From Hypoxylon rubiginosum (Eukaryota; Ascomycota; Sordariomycetes; Xylariales; Hypoxylaceae), in NCBI GenBank assembly GCA_902806565.1, contig CADCXA010000034.1, forward strand, positions 744,001-808,000: a stretch of 64,000 nt of DNA, in the 5' to 3' direction. The notes beneath the pieces were generated by a model. The model was not told where the DNA came from, made no database searches, and worked only from the letters and a program-made list of their open reading frames with translations. Both the position numbers and the translations under genes were made by a program. The first letter of the stretch is position 1, and every line of letters begins with the position of its first letter. Positions 34,372 to 46,812 of this stretch are shown piece after piece.

Positions 34372-37077
34372 ATGGCGCCTTCAGCGATCGATCTCCCCGC
34401 TCTTCCCGTAAGAGAGGAGAAGATATATCCTCCTCCGCGAATCTATAATGTGAAGGAGACCAGGTTCGAGAAGCCTACGCCGGCCCAGCCAGATGGCTAT
34501 GAGAAAGCCCTTGCGCGTCCTGCCGGTAGCGTTGCTATCGTCATTGACAATGGTACATCCGAAGTCGCCTTAGTGGTGTAAATGAATATTCAGTAGCTAA
34601 TGTAAATCCATCTCCTAGGTTCGTCCGCTGTCCGAGCTGGCTGGTCATTCGAGTCGAAGCCGAGATTCACTATCCCTCCCATCATGGCCAAGTATAGGGA
34701 TAGAAAGCTGGGCAAGACGTACTCCTTCGCGGGCTTCGACTGTTACGCCGACACAACAGCTCGAGGACACATACGAAATGCTTTTGAAGCAGGATCAGGC
34801 ATCGTCAGCAATTGGGACGTGGAAGAGCACGTCTTGGATTGGACTTTCCTGAAGCTAGGCCTGAACAACACCGACGGGTCCATTGACTTACCAATTGTCA
34901 TGACCGAGACCGTAGCGAACCTACCATATTCACGAAAATGTGCGCAACTCTGTACTATTACGTATTACAATAATGCTAATTTATTATATAGCTATGAACG
35001 AGATCATATTCGAATGCTATCAGGCGCCTTCTCTAGCCACGGGCATCGACTCTCTATTCTCCTACCGCTACAACAAAGGAACAACTGGACTCGTCGTTTC
35101 TTCATCCTACAGTTCCACCCACGTGATACCCGTCTTCGACTCGAAAGCCATGCTAGCTCAGGCTATACGACTGAACTGGGGAGGGTGGCACGCTGCGGAA
35201 TACCTCCTCAAGCTCATACGCCTGAAATATCCGTCATTTCCTGGCAAGCTCAATGCCTCCCAAGCCGAGCACATGATTCGAGATCATTGCTATATCTCCA
35301 AGTCATACGACGATGAGCTGAGATCGTACCTGGACTGGACAGGGTTAGAAGATCGGGATGTTGTGATCCAGTACCCATTCACAGAAGAAGTCATAATAAC
35401 AAAGAGCGAGGAAGAGCTCGCTCGAATAGCAGAGCGAAAGAAAGAAAGCGGACGACGGCTACAGGAACAGGCTGCAAAAATGCGCTTGGAGAAGCTGATA
35501 CGAAAGGAGGAGGAGCTCGAGTACTACAGAAATCTGCAAAGGAAGATTAACGACGCAAATAAGAAGGACACAAGACGACTTCTTGACACCGCAGATATGA
35601 AGGACGAAGCACACCTTGAGCGCACCATCAAAGAACTAGATAAATCGATTAGGCGCGCTCGTACTAAGGACGTGGGAGGTGACCTCGAGGAAGAACAGGA
35701 CGCCCCTGATTTCAGTCTCCTTGAAAAGCCCGATGATGAGTTAGATGAAGCTGAGTTAAAGGCAAAACGACATCAGCGACTCCTCAAGTCGAATCATGAC
35801 GCACGAGCCCGCGCCAAAAAGGAGAAGGAAGCCGAAAAGGCCCGCGTTGCTGAGATAGAGCGGCTAGATAGGGAGCGGCGCGATAACGACCTAGAAGGAT
35901 GGCTCGAGGAAAAGCGAGTGGCACGCAACCTCACGCTTCAAAAAATGAAGGAGCGAGACCGCCTCAAGGCAGACCTCGGAAACCGCAAGTCGCTAGCTTC
36001 GCAGATCCGCATGAAATCCATCGCGAATCTTGCTTCTGACAATCCTAGAGGGAAACGCCGTCGTGGCGGTGATGACGATAATTTCGGTGCCAATGACGAC
36101 GACTGGGGTGTGTATAGGCAAATCCAAGTAGGCGAGGGTGGTAGCGACGACGAGGAAGGCGAGGAAGATCTCGAAGGAACTCTCAAGACTCTCGAGGAAG
36201 ACCTACTTCGTTACGACGCTGGTTTCACGCACGAGCACACGTGGGAAGCTCAAAACGACTGGAACAAGAGCCTTCTTCATGCGTTTTTGCGCGGACCGCG
36301 ACCCTTCAACCCTTCCTCGCAAGCCGAAATCCACCAGATACATCTCAACGTCGAGCGCATCCGAGTACCCGAGGTCGTCTTCCAGCCTTCGATCGCGGGA
36401 GTCGACCAAGCGGGACTAGTCGAGATCGCAGGGGATATACTGACGCAACGGCTCGTCGGTATCCCGGGTCTGAACCGCGACAACTTCCTCAAGGATATCT
36501 TCCTGACCGGCGGCAACACGATCTTCGAGGGCTTCGACGACCGCCTCCGCCAAGGCCTGACGCCGCTGCTCCCCATAGACTCGCCGCTGAAGATCCGCCG
36601 CGCCGGCGACCCCTTACTTGACGCGTGGCGAGGCGCTGCCCAATGGGTTGGGACGCCTAGCTGGAAAGGAGCTACGGTGACGAAAGCGGAATACCAGGAG
36701 AAAGGCCACGATTACTTGAAGGTACGTATTTCTTTTACTGGATGACCTAATTTTCCCCTTCCTCTCCCTCCTTGAGCTATGACGCCAGCCCATGTATTCC
36801 CGTATAGCATACGAGAGCCACCTTAGGTAATGGGGCGATCTACCGTTGTCATTAGCCACAGACGGAAAAGAGATGCCTGCCTGCGCCCAGAATGCCTTGC
36901 GGCTCTTTCTGCCTTGAGTAGCAAGTAGTGGACCCCCCTTCGCAACCCCAACCCTAACCGTGTCCTACGGAAGAAGCGTCCTTACGAGAAGGCAACAATT
37001 GAACTATTGTTCGCTAATGCTGATGCTAATCTCTTTGCACTATATAGGAGCACGACATGGGGAACTCATACCCTTGA
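34372..37077 (+). CDS. ARP5: Actin-related protein ARP5 (INO80 complex)
   Basis: Predicted 753 residues. Exons 34372-34552, 34619-34939, 34992-36721 and 37048-37077. Actin-fold blocks: VAIVIDNGSSAVRAGW (phosphate-1 loop), RFTIPPIMAKYRDRK, LPIVMTETVANLPYSRK, MNEIIFECYQAPS, GLVVSSSYSSTHVIPV (phosphate-2) and DIFLTGGNTIFEGFDDRL near the end. The Arp5-specific insertion, a long Lys/Glu/Arg-rich coiled coil of ~250 residues with an acidic run (SDDEEGEEDLEG), lies in the middle. A final 10-codon exon, EHDMGNSYP, restores the normal actin-like C-terminus (YLKEHDMGN); it sits beyond an intron of 326 nt, long for this genome. Arp5 pairs with Ies6 within INO80. Confidence 0.95.
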
Positions 37078-38478
37078 CGCACTAATAACATCACGATCGC
37101 ATTCCCTGCCAACAGGGCAATTCCACAAATTGTCCCCATTTACTGTATGTACTAGGAGTTACGCTCAGTGATCGGAATCAATGAGCGGTTTCCGCTCGGG
37201 GCTTCGCAGGGAAGTAGAACACAATAAAAATAATGATGATGATGAGCTAAGGATTCGAAGTGGAGTCAAGTTACCTCCCTGCCTCCTCGAAAAGGGAGAT
37301 CTATGGACTGGGGAGATCTGAGTTGCTTGGCGTTTGCATGTCGTGTGTGCGGTCCGCAATCCTTCGGGCTTTGTACCACGACGGGCGGTGTGACAAGGGG
37401 TCTTTTCGTCGCTCTGCTCTTGCTCTACCTGCTTTCATGTAAAACTCGCATACACACACATCGTTGGAAGCGCGCTGGGGACGGGGAAACAAAACTAACC
37501 CTCGATTCCCATCCCCCTTCCGCATTTTCGCGCCCATCCATCCATCCCCGTTCGTTTTAGGAATTCGAAGGAACTAAAAATATTTCCGTGTACGCGTAGT
37601 GCATTTCCTCATGGGATATTTTTTTCTCATATACCTTAGTAATAGGTAGATGATCCTGGCAAACGGGGAATAAAAAGAAAAGGTCAACAAACTTGCGCAG
37701 GTGATAAACGCAGAAGCATCCATTAGATACACGTTAACAATTGTGAGGCGAAGGCAATGGTAGTAGTGCTACTATTTCTTCGATAGCGAGCTTAACTCGT
37801 AGATATGTAGCCATCCGAGCGAATCAAGTTCACTCGCCTGTTGTTAGATACTTCGTCGGATTTGTGGCATTTATTACAAGGACCTCTGCAGATGCTTCGC
37901 AGCCATTGCCCGTCTCTTAGGTCCCATATCCATGATGCAATGTGTTCCTCCCGTCCAGGCGGGAGATGGCTTATTGTGCAGCCGTGTAGAAACGATGCCC
38001 AATCCACCTCTTAAACACACCGCCTTTCCACCTGCCTTGTAATCCTCGGCATTACATTCAACGTAATAAGAACCATCTATAGCCACCCGCAACCCGTCCA
38101 TTGCGGGAAATCGCCGGAGCATGATTGCCCGCAATTCAAGGTATGATGCGCTCGAACGCCGGAGAACACCTGCTCTTGAAAACCATGCGAGTCCTTAACG
38201 CCACGATATGATAGATGAAATTTAGGCTAGGAGCCAAAATCTCTTCTTTGCCCTCCTCCGAGTTCAAAGTATACTTTCTACTCCCTCTTGCCGTAGTCGT
38301 AGTCGGAAGCTCTAAACTCCGTGAAAATACACACGCCCTCCTCCTCTTGTGATCGGTGATGGGATTGACCCTCGTGGTCTCTTCGTTATTACGACCAAGT
38401 TTGTTTTCGCATTCTCGTCGTCTTCTATCCGCCGTCGTCCGAAGAGACCGGTACCCTGTCCCTCGTAAATAGACGCAA
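37078..38478. other. Intergenic between convergent ARP5 and KapC-like gene
   Basis: 1.4 kb of 3' flanking DNA. Several open frames of 60-90 residues overlap on both strands without motifs. A longer minus frame at 38136-38513 overlaps the end of the bZIP gene and is not credible. Confidence 0.55.
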
Positions 38479-40116
38479 TCAGGCTCGCAACGAAGAGGCA
38501 GCCGGTAACCCATCCTGCTGGAGCTGTCTACGAATTTCCTCCGCCGTTTGCGAGTCCTCGGTAGCCTCTGCCTTATAAGGCGGTTTCGAATACATCCCGT
38601 CCGTTGACGGCTCCCTAGCTCTCAGGCCCGCCACCGCTGCCGCGACATCTGCTAAGGTACCGGCGTTACTGTTGTTCGGGCCGGGTTCGGGGGCTGTGTT
38701 CGCGTGCGCAGCACGAGCACCAGGGGCCGCAGTAGGAGGCGAGATGTTCACATTCGGCGGCGGCTGAGGTAATTCTACCTGTAAGTCCAGGAGACGGGAC
38801 TGTAATTGTATGATGTACTCGCGCAGTGCGTAGTTATCGTTCTGGATCGCCTTGAAGCTGTGTTCCATCTCCCCATAATCGCGCACTTGCTGTTCCAGCT
38901 TCTTGATGTAATGCTCCTTTCTTTGACGAAAGGCGCGCTAGAAAATCCAGTCAGTTACGTAATTGAGACAAAGTATTAAGCAAGACCCGATATAGAGCTA
39001 AGCTAGTGAGCCCATTTACATCGAGCTAACGATTACGGCGGCACCAACTTTCGCAAATCATGGCATAATAAGAAGAGGTCTCACTCACCTGAGCGGCTCT
39101 GTTTTGGGCGGCTCGCTTTGATTGAGACAATTCTCGCTTCGCCTTTCGTCCGTCCGTCACGGAATCATCGGGATCGTGTCCCAAGAGGCTCTGAGCAGCC
39201 ATACCAGACACAGGAGATCCAGGAACGGGGCCGGCTTCGTCAGACGGAGGTGAAACTCCTCTCTGCATCATATCAGGTTCTGGCGCGCTCGTAGGCGATG
39301 TTCTAAGCTGAGGATGGATATGTGACTGCGTGTCTAGACCAGGTCCGCCGTATCCATGCGTCTGTGGTGATAGTGACGATCGTACAGACTCTAGAGCAGG
39401 GTGAATTCCAGCGGCAGTGGCTGTCGTAGCTGGCGGCGACGTGGACGCCGACTGAGTTAAATAATCTACTCCCTGTTCGAGCTCAAGCTTTGCGCGCAAC
39501 TCAGACTCTTCTGAATCTACGTTGTCATGTCAGTTATAAATACCGGTAAGGATCGGAAGAATATATTCTAGAAAAAAATGGGGAAAAGAGAATAAAAAGA
39601 GCATCAGAGTTTAAGCCACGAAGGGAACGAGGCGGACTGTAGACCGAATATGTATGTAGCAAAGTTTGTCAAGGATGGGTGTTATGGGTTAGGCGGGTAT
39701 TTCGTAATGAAGGATATGGGGACCGGAAAAGTAAGTGGATGGATCCCAGATTGGCCTTGCAACGCGATCCCGAAGCCGTCAAAAGTAACAACAGAAAAAG
39801 CTCCTGGCGCCAGCATATGAGGTATGTGTGATTACATGTTCATAGTAAAAGGTGACCTCAGGTAACTAAACGGTCAGGGCATATAGCTGGGGGGGTCGAG
39901 GGGGGGTGTGCGCCTGGTGCAGTAATGCGGTGTCACGGCAGAGGAGTGAACGTAGAGATACAGGGGGGTGGGGGGGTTCGATGATGGTGATGGTTGGAAA
40001 TGCATGGCTTTCTAGTGTACAAAGTAGCGCCAGCAGCAAGGCCAAGACCAAGACCAAGACCATGAGCATGAACATGAGCTAAAAAAGAGCGGCAACTTAC
40101 CAGCGTAATTCTGCAT
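38479..40116 (-). CDS. KapC-like AP-1/Yap-type bZIP transcription factor
   Basis: Predicted 300 residues in three exons on the minus strand: 40116-40101 (16 nt, MQNYA), 39516-39089 and 38937-38479. The bZIP basic region is split by an intron exactly after Gln: SQSKRAAQNRAAQ|RAFRQRKEHYIKKLE, i.e. the AP-1/Yap signature (NxxAQxAFR form), near residues 138-160. A leucine-zipper-like coil follows (VRDYGEMEHSFKAIQNDNYALREYIIQLQSRLLDLQ). The rest is Ser/Pro/Gln-rich activation-type sequence. It most resembles Aspergillus KapC, a nuclear factor bound by importin alpha; a role in stress or development is inference. No Yap1-type Cys-rich redox domain is seen. The first intron is 584 nt and carries G-runs. 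The leader contains CAA/CAG/CGA triplets near 40500-40545. Confidence 0.88.
39886..39976 (+). other. Poly-G runs inside the KapC-like intron (potential G-quadruplex)
   Basis: Four runs of six or seven G on the plus strand at 39889-39895, 39900-39906, 39963-39968 and 39970-39976. The coding strand of the intron is correspondingly C-rich. The first pair and second pair are separated by ~56 nt. Confidence 0.85.
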
Positions 40117-41532
40117 TTTAGGTGTCTGAGTCAGCATCGAGAGAGTGGGATACGATACTTTATGTAGAGACGAGCTGTGAGACGTGAGACCGTTTTTTTC
40201 CCTTGGGAACGAAATGGAAAACAGCTAAGAACGGAAACGGTTCCGTCCAAAACGCACTACCTAGGTCCACTAGGTAACGAGGAGGGGCGTGACGGCTCCG
40301 CTCGGAGTAAGGACGGCGTTTGTCGCCGCAGGGGTGTTGAAGTATGCGATTCGGTTTGGACACCGAGCAGGTACTTGTTGCGGTTGACTGCCCCCTAGGT
40401 GGTCTATCGCACACCAAGGTTCTAGTGAATCGATGTGGCTGGAAAGAAAGGAGCGCGGTAGATGATGTTCTTCTGCTATCTTCTCTTTTGACTACTGACC
40501 CGATGAACGACTGAAGCTTTTGCTGTTGCTGTCGTCGTTGTTGTTGGTGCCTCTGCCCGTAGTTGTGGCGTGCCCCATCCGCGTATGGTGCGTGTAAGTG
40601 GTAGTGTGTTTTGGATACGCACCCGCGACCTTAGGCCTTGCGACTTTTGCGTATCCGGTAGCTTGTAGCTAGTAGCTAGCTGTATCTGCCTGAGGCACGC
40701 GAGGGATGTATGTACTCCGTGGATCCGGGTGCGTCCTACAGAGTGGCTGCCGTAGGTAGCTGATGACTCAAGGTGGTAGTGGTCAATCAACAAGAAGTAG
40801 TCCAGGTTTGTTGAATATTTCTGGGAAGATTCGACGCGATAGACCAATACGACGCCCCGGATTTTTTTCTTCTTGTATAGCCTGTCCTATGCGGTCCCTA
40901 TCTGATGTCGGCAGAATTCAAGGTGACCTCACAGCGCTGGAGGGACCCAATGATACCCGCGTGGATCCACGTGATCAATCTATCGTAATAGATTAATCAG
41001 CGCAGCTGGAAATATTTCTCGACCGATGCGTTGCAGAGAAAAATACCTTTGTGCCTAGACCTAAAGTGAGAGGGAAAAAAAGGGAATTGAATTTCCTCGC
41101 AGGGAAAATTAAACAACAAACACGCAACCTGTTGCTCGGTCCCGGTCCCCGTGGCTGGTGCGATGAGACAAGACGCTGAGGCCGATAAGTGCCACACAGT
41201 GTTTAGGTCCAAAGGTGGAGCTGTTTACCATGTAGGTAGTATTGAGTACCTAGATGTAGATGGCCGAAATGTCCGAGGGAGAGACGAGGATTGTTGATCA
41301 GACAGTTCAGGTCAAAGGTGGTTTGTCAGCACATGCAGCCTGTGCAGCCTGTGCTCACCCTAAATGTGCCACCAGGACGTATTGTACAGTTTAGGTACCT
41401 TTGCTACCTCGAGCGCTACCCAGTACCTTGCTACCTGGATGACTGGCAAGCCAATCACCTTGCACCACAGCCAAGCAACATGAATGAAAAAGGACGAATG
41501 GAAATTGGACCTATGGACCTAGATGTACCTAG

Positions 41533-41550
41533 TACCTACCTAGGTAGGTA
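41533..41550. repeat. Perfect 18-bp palindrome TACCTACCTAGGTAGGTA
   Basis: The 18 bases are identical to their reverse complement, centred on CCTAGG. The core TACCTAGGTA recurs exactly at 25839-25848 and 63094-63103. Confidence 0.97.
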
Positions 41551-41935
41551 TGTGGAGAATAGGTGGACTCGATTAGGAGCTGACCGAGTAGCACGGGTGG
41601 TACGTAAGAAATCTCGATTATCTAATATGAGACGTTTGCGTAACAAGGCGAGGCGACAGGTAGCGAACTGCCGGTGGGAAGAAATTTAAGTGAATGGGAG
41701 AAAGCGGAAATGCGTCAAATGCCCCAAAGTGGTTGGAGTGTGGAAGCTTTGCCTCTTCGTAATCAAGGGTTGGTTTGTCATTTGTGTAACCTGACTAATA
41801 ATAATAATAACAACATACATTGGGGACTGGTGACTGGGGACTGGGGACTGGGGGACCTACGACAATGAAGGAAGTTGCAAATTGATACCTAAAGCAGGTG
41901 GTCACAACAAGGTATGTACATATGTACCTAAAAAG

Positions 41936-41965
41936 GAAGAAGAAGAAGAAGAAGAAGAAGAAAAG
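41936..41965. repeat. (GAA)n microsatellite
   Basis: About nine GAA units followed by degenerate GAAA; it would encode a poly-Glu run in one frame, with no gene around it. Confidence 0.95.
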
Positions 41966-43220
41966 AAAGAAAAAGGAGGCTGCCTGCTAATGCTCGCTTC
42001 AAATGTAGCAACTACGAATTCGTACCTTTCCATCAATGACACCTCACGGATTCTTCTCTCGACTCTGGACACTCGGATTCCGCACTATCGGCCGAGGCAT
42101 TTCATCTAGTTAAGCCGCTATTGCAACGCTTGTACCAACCCTGTACCCGCTCGATCCTTTATTCATCTGCCGTCACACAAACTTGTGACTACCCCTTCCC
42201 TTCTAGGCAATTCTTCCCTCCCTATTTTTACGTCCGTACTTTCCCTGTACGTGCACATATTAGCTGGCCACCGGAGGCATGTACCTATAAGCAAGTACGT
42301 AAGTATTTTGGTATTTTATACGATTAATTACATACGCACATGTAGGCACGTAAGCAGCGGTAGAGTATACGATACTTGTGTAAACATGTGTAGCTTGAAG
42401 CATTAGGTACTATGTATAATATTTACATACATGTAGGTAAAGGCAGTATATAGCTTGGTGGTACGTATGAAAAATACCAGTACTGTAAACTGTAGTAAGG
42501 ATCGGGCTTTTCCCCCCTTCGCTTTCAAGGTCCTTTTGCGTGTTTTTGTTTTTGTACCTCTAGGCTCACTTGGACCTATCGGGTCTTGGGACTTTTCGGC
42601 TATATGGTTGTCCGACTTTATATTTACCCCCCGGGCGTATGTTTAACTTAGTTTCGGCGTTGGCACTTTGCCTTTTTCTTGCGCGCATGTCTTAAAAAAG
42701 CTTCATCTTTAATCGTCTTGTGCTTGCATCATTACGTAAGGTATTACACAAGAGAGGTTGGATAAATGTGAAAGGTTTCAAGTAGTGCAGCGATCTAATT
42801 ACCTTATCCCGTCCGTACGAGCCTGCACATTTAGGTCATGTAGGTCATTTAGATCATTTAGGTGGGATTATTGTATGTGCCTACACCACATGTGTAGATG
42901 CAAAAGTTCCACAACGGCGCACTTACGTAATGCAACAGGCTAAAGATGCCCTCCGAATGCAAGTTACACGGCTTTATTAGTAATAAAAGTTCCCTGCTCC
43001 GCTCTCTTGGCGGCCTAGTACCGAGATGCATGTCTTTGCCATGTACATGGGATATACAGGCAAGAGGTAATACAGGGTCCAATGCGACACCGAGTTGATT
43101 GGGCAATGAGACGACGGGACAGCGATGGACTAGGAAGAAAAAGGGAATTCCAGGGGTCTTTCCGTGACGTGATCAGATTTGCTTTATACCGTATTGAAAC
43201 GGTAGAAAGCAATCACAGCA

Positions 43221-43250
43221 GCTGGTGCTGGTGCTGGTGCTGGTGCTGGT
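43221..43250. repeat. (GGTGCT)4 hexamer repeat
   Basis: Four near-perfect GGTGCT units inside the gene-poor interval. Confidence 0.95.
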
Positions 43251-44217
43251 ACTTTCGTGTCGCTAGCAACAATCGAGCAGGCTGGCAGGTCGAGCAGGGT
43301 CCGAGCGAACCTGTAAAGTCTCGATGTTGTTGTTTTTGGAGATTCAGGGACTGAAGGACTGAAGGACCTGAAGGACTTCAAACCACCCGGCGCCCTGCCC
43401 TGGAAGAGCTCGAGGGGCCCGAAGCCCCCTCCTTAGAATTCCGCAGCCTGCCTCATCAAGTAATCGGGAGGGTTCAGGTGTAACGTGATGAATATTATAT
43501 CTAACTATATGTAGGTATGTACATAGGTAGGTGTACATGGTAAGTGACCAGAGATATCCGTTTATATCGTGTAAGTAATCCCTTAGATAATGCTCTATCT
43601 GCCGATAGGTCCAAGTAGAGCCTCATGGAAGTTCTCCTTCGGCGGAAAAGAAGGAGTAAAAAAAGAGATGAAGATGCAGATACAGATGCAGATGCAGAAA
43701 CAGTTGGCCACAGATAATGGGCGTAGGTATATTGGCAATTCCCTGATGACACATGAGCAAGGCAGGTTGGATTTCCACAACACGACAGCAACCGCCCAAT
43801 CCAACCCATCGTGGGAAGAATCGAGATTGATACGCCAGTTCAATATATTCCGCACTCCCAGACCTCCCTAGCAGCCTTGGCAGTCCGCGGCAGCTAGGCT
43901 TTTCTTGGGCTTGGCGCTGTTGGGAAGTTGGGAAGCTTGTCGCCGGTCGCATTGATCTGGTTTTATTGCGCGTCGCCTACCGGGCTTACAAGCTTACTCT
44001 GTTCGCTGCCAACAGAGGGGACATGACGGCGTCGATAGGCTGTGGGAACAGACGGGGTTGGATGACCAAGGACACAGGGACACAGCTTCGAAAGCGCCTC
44101 GGAAAGCCGGTTCGTCCTGTTCGTCCCATCGTCTTCCTCTTCCTCTTGTTCTTCCTCTTTAGTAATCTTTGTCGATCTATCCTCCACTACCCGCACCTAC
44201 CAGATCCGAAGGGAAAA

Positions 44218-44249
44218 GCCGTGGCCGTGGCCGTGGCCGTGACCGTGAC
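44218..44249. repeat. (GCCGTG)n hexamer repeat
   Basis: About five units, the last two with GACCGTG variation. Confidence 0.93.
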
Positions 44250-44472
44250 ACTTGGAACAGCCATTTCTGCCTGTACCTGTTTTTATTAAGGTCATCAGGA
44301 ATATGCAACGAGCTGGGTGACCGTCCGGCTCTTAACAAATCCACCATTCATGACACGCGAGACAGTTGAGATACTCCAGAAGGATTGGCAAGATGGTGTT
44401 AAGCCATAGCCCATAGCCCATATTCCCTGATTACCTCCAAATCTCTAGTCGCTTGGTCGCACAGAGACAGGG

Positions 44473-44504
44473 CACGCACACGCACACGCACACGCACACG
44501 CACA
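44473..44504. repeat. (CACACG)n hexamer repeat
   Basis: Five units of a Z-DNA-prone CACACG pattern. Confidence 0.93.
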
Positions 44505-45415
44505 TTCTTACCAAATACCTCGCATATCGAGTACGACACGACACCTCTTTTCCCCCTAGACTGAACTGACTGACTGGCTGCCTAGGAGGTAGGTAGCGAA
44601 GCAACTGATTTCGCATTCCTCGTGTAATCCTGCCGGGGTACACGGTAGCTGGATTGACATTCGGATTCACTGGAAACTTGATAGTAGTATCGAGTACCTA
44701 GTATCGATGCCTGAATTGGACCGTTGGACTTTTGTTTATGCAGAGCCTCGTGCAGCGCCGCAAGGTAGCTCGCACCCTCTGGAGAGCTCCAGCAGCTCCA
44801 GATGAGAATGTCGTACTCTACTATGTATATGTACCCTTATTAACCCTGACAGCGTCAGCCAGCGGTATCCTATCATATGTACATAATTAGCGGCCCGTCC
44901 ATTTGCGCATTCGAACACGCAACCCCATTATACATATGCATGCGCTATGCCGACTCTAGGGCATTATATAGGTATCATATAGGACTAAGTCGGGAAATTG
45001 AGGTGAGTTGGATACTTGAAACCCACGTCATGTTATCATCAGAGACATTGGACGAATGTTCATCCTGACTACGCAGCATTGGGAACCGACCATCCGAACA
45101 GCATAGGATTAGTAACATCCTGCTTTCGTAACCGTAGCCAATGACATGTCACATCTTTAATGCAGATGCCTTTGTCTTCGGTCCGGGAATGCTGTGCGAC
45201 AGAGCGGCAAAGACCATATTCGATCTCGTTAGCAATATCGTTAGCAAATGCTCGAGTCGTACCTAGCAGCCTGGTAGCTCAGCAGCCTAGATAGTCTATA
45301 CTCACTAATAGTATATACGCAAAGTTGATCCAACATCTACATCTAGAGAAGAGAGATTGGATAGGGCTTGCTACAGTAATCGCCGGCGCTGAATGGGTAA
45401 ATGAATATATGAGGT

Positions 45416-45889
45416 TCAGCTCGCTCTGTCCTTCGGAAGCCTACCCATTTTATTTCGGACATAACGTAAACTACTAGACTCAGACCAAGCCATTCCAAAA
45501 TAAACCAACAGTTGCAATTCGCTGAACCGCAACAGGACCCGATTAGGCAAACGGAACGGAGGGGTCTTAAAGTGGCATGAACGTGTTGGTGCTGACATTG
45601 CATATTGTCTGGTGCGTGATGTCCGGGCTAGGATGGGCTCTCCATTGATATTCATGTCATTATAGGGGTAATCAATCACTACGGTCGAGGGCCGGCTGTA
45701 CTGACGAATCACTCCCTCTATTCGCTGGACGGTAACGGTTTTTGACGGGGTCGATGATGATAAATAATGCACATGGACTATAGTCTCTGCTCTAGCGCCT
45801 ACACCTCTACTAGAAGCGATATGTACAGCAAGCCTTAGTAGCCATTGGGAGCCGAAGTCCGCCTCGACGACACGACGAAGCTCTTGCAT
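45416..45889 (-). CDS. Unrecognised small ORF, possibly a gene remnant
   Basis: A 157-codon frame starting at ATG (45889), the longest in the gene-poor interval. It stays open another ~63 nt upstream to a stop codon. I recognise no family. The first ~115 residues have a balanced composition (QELRRVVEADFGSQWLLRLA, then VHVHYLSSSTPSKTVTVQRI and STVVIDYPYND) that looks more like protein than neighbouring frames; the last ~40 look like random translation. It may be one exon of a lost or unpredicted gene, or chance. No convincing splice partner was found. Confidence 0.25.
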   Translation of the reverse strand: MQELRRVVEADFGSQWLLRLAVHIASSRGVGARAETIVHVHYLSSSTPSKTVTVQRIEGVIRQYSRPSTVVIDYPYNDMNINGEPILARTSRTRQYAMSAPTRSCHFKTPPFRLPNRVLLRFSELQLLVYFGMAWSESSSLRYVRNKMGRLPKDRAS

Positions 45890-46763
45890 AAACAGTGCTC
45901 CGTATACTACAATAGATCCCGGTCTATCAGGCCAGCTCGCCTCTTCGGTTCAAGTGACATAAGGCTGCAGTCTGTTAATGATAGTCATTTTCTTAATAAT
46001 TTTAGATATTTTTGTAAGAGGGATTCACCGATGTCTACCTGAAGAACGATAATGCTCCCCTTTCACTGCCTCAACAATAAATTTGCCCATGATGACGTCT
46101 AGGTTTCCTCTACTCTTAATCATACCCCCTTAGAAAGGAGATAATACGATATCACCAACGTGGAATGGCTTAGCTTATACCTGAAGCTATCCCGTTTACC
46201 ATGGCCTATGATCCATCGATCGACCATCAGACACCTCTAGGATCTTCATCCAAATTCAGGACACGTACACAAAAGGGCACTATAAACTTAGAATCCTCTA
46301 GGCTACGCTCATCGGGCACGACCTAGGGCGTCCATGAATAACACAATCGAAACTGGAAGCTGAATAGCTCGTGGCTAACATAAAGAGACAACTCGAACGA
46401 TATCGGCAAACCCGCGAGAGGCCGAAAGAAGCCGCTAGTAAGAAAGGCATAGATGGGTTGGCTTTCGACATAGCCGTCTCAAATTCCTAAAGGCTAGGTC
46501 AGGTGCTTGGATGGTTAGCAGGCTAGGCTAGTTGGCATAGAGGGCGTGAGATAAGGCCACCGGCGAAGGACGCAGCTGGCTCGTCCGATCAGCTCCTACT
46601 AATGCCTTACTGGTCAGCCCAGGAGCGCCTACGCCGCCTGCCAACAACTCCAAACTAGGAAGCATAAACCACTTTCCAACCTGGGCGACTTTGCACCTAA
46701 AAACGGTGGGCAATCACTCTGAGGAAGCGGAGCAGGAGACCGGAGAGTTATCCAGCTCTTTGA

Positions 46764-46812
46764 AACTCCGAGAAAACACAACGCACTAAGTAGATGCTGT
46801 ATTCTCGGAGTT
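46764..46812. repeat. 11-bp perfect inverted repeat with 27-bp loop
   Basis: AACTCCGAGAA at 46764-46774 and its exact reverse complement TTCTCGGAGTT at 46802-46812. No gene or terminator context is known nearby. Confidence 0.9.

Noticed and set aside
38136..38513. 125-codon minus-strand frame beyond the bZIP gene
   Set aside because: Overlaps the end of the KapC-like CDS in another frame; no family resemblance.
41882..42109. Frame with a poly-Glu run
   Set aside because: Created by the (GAA)n array; no flanking coding signal.
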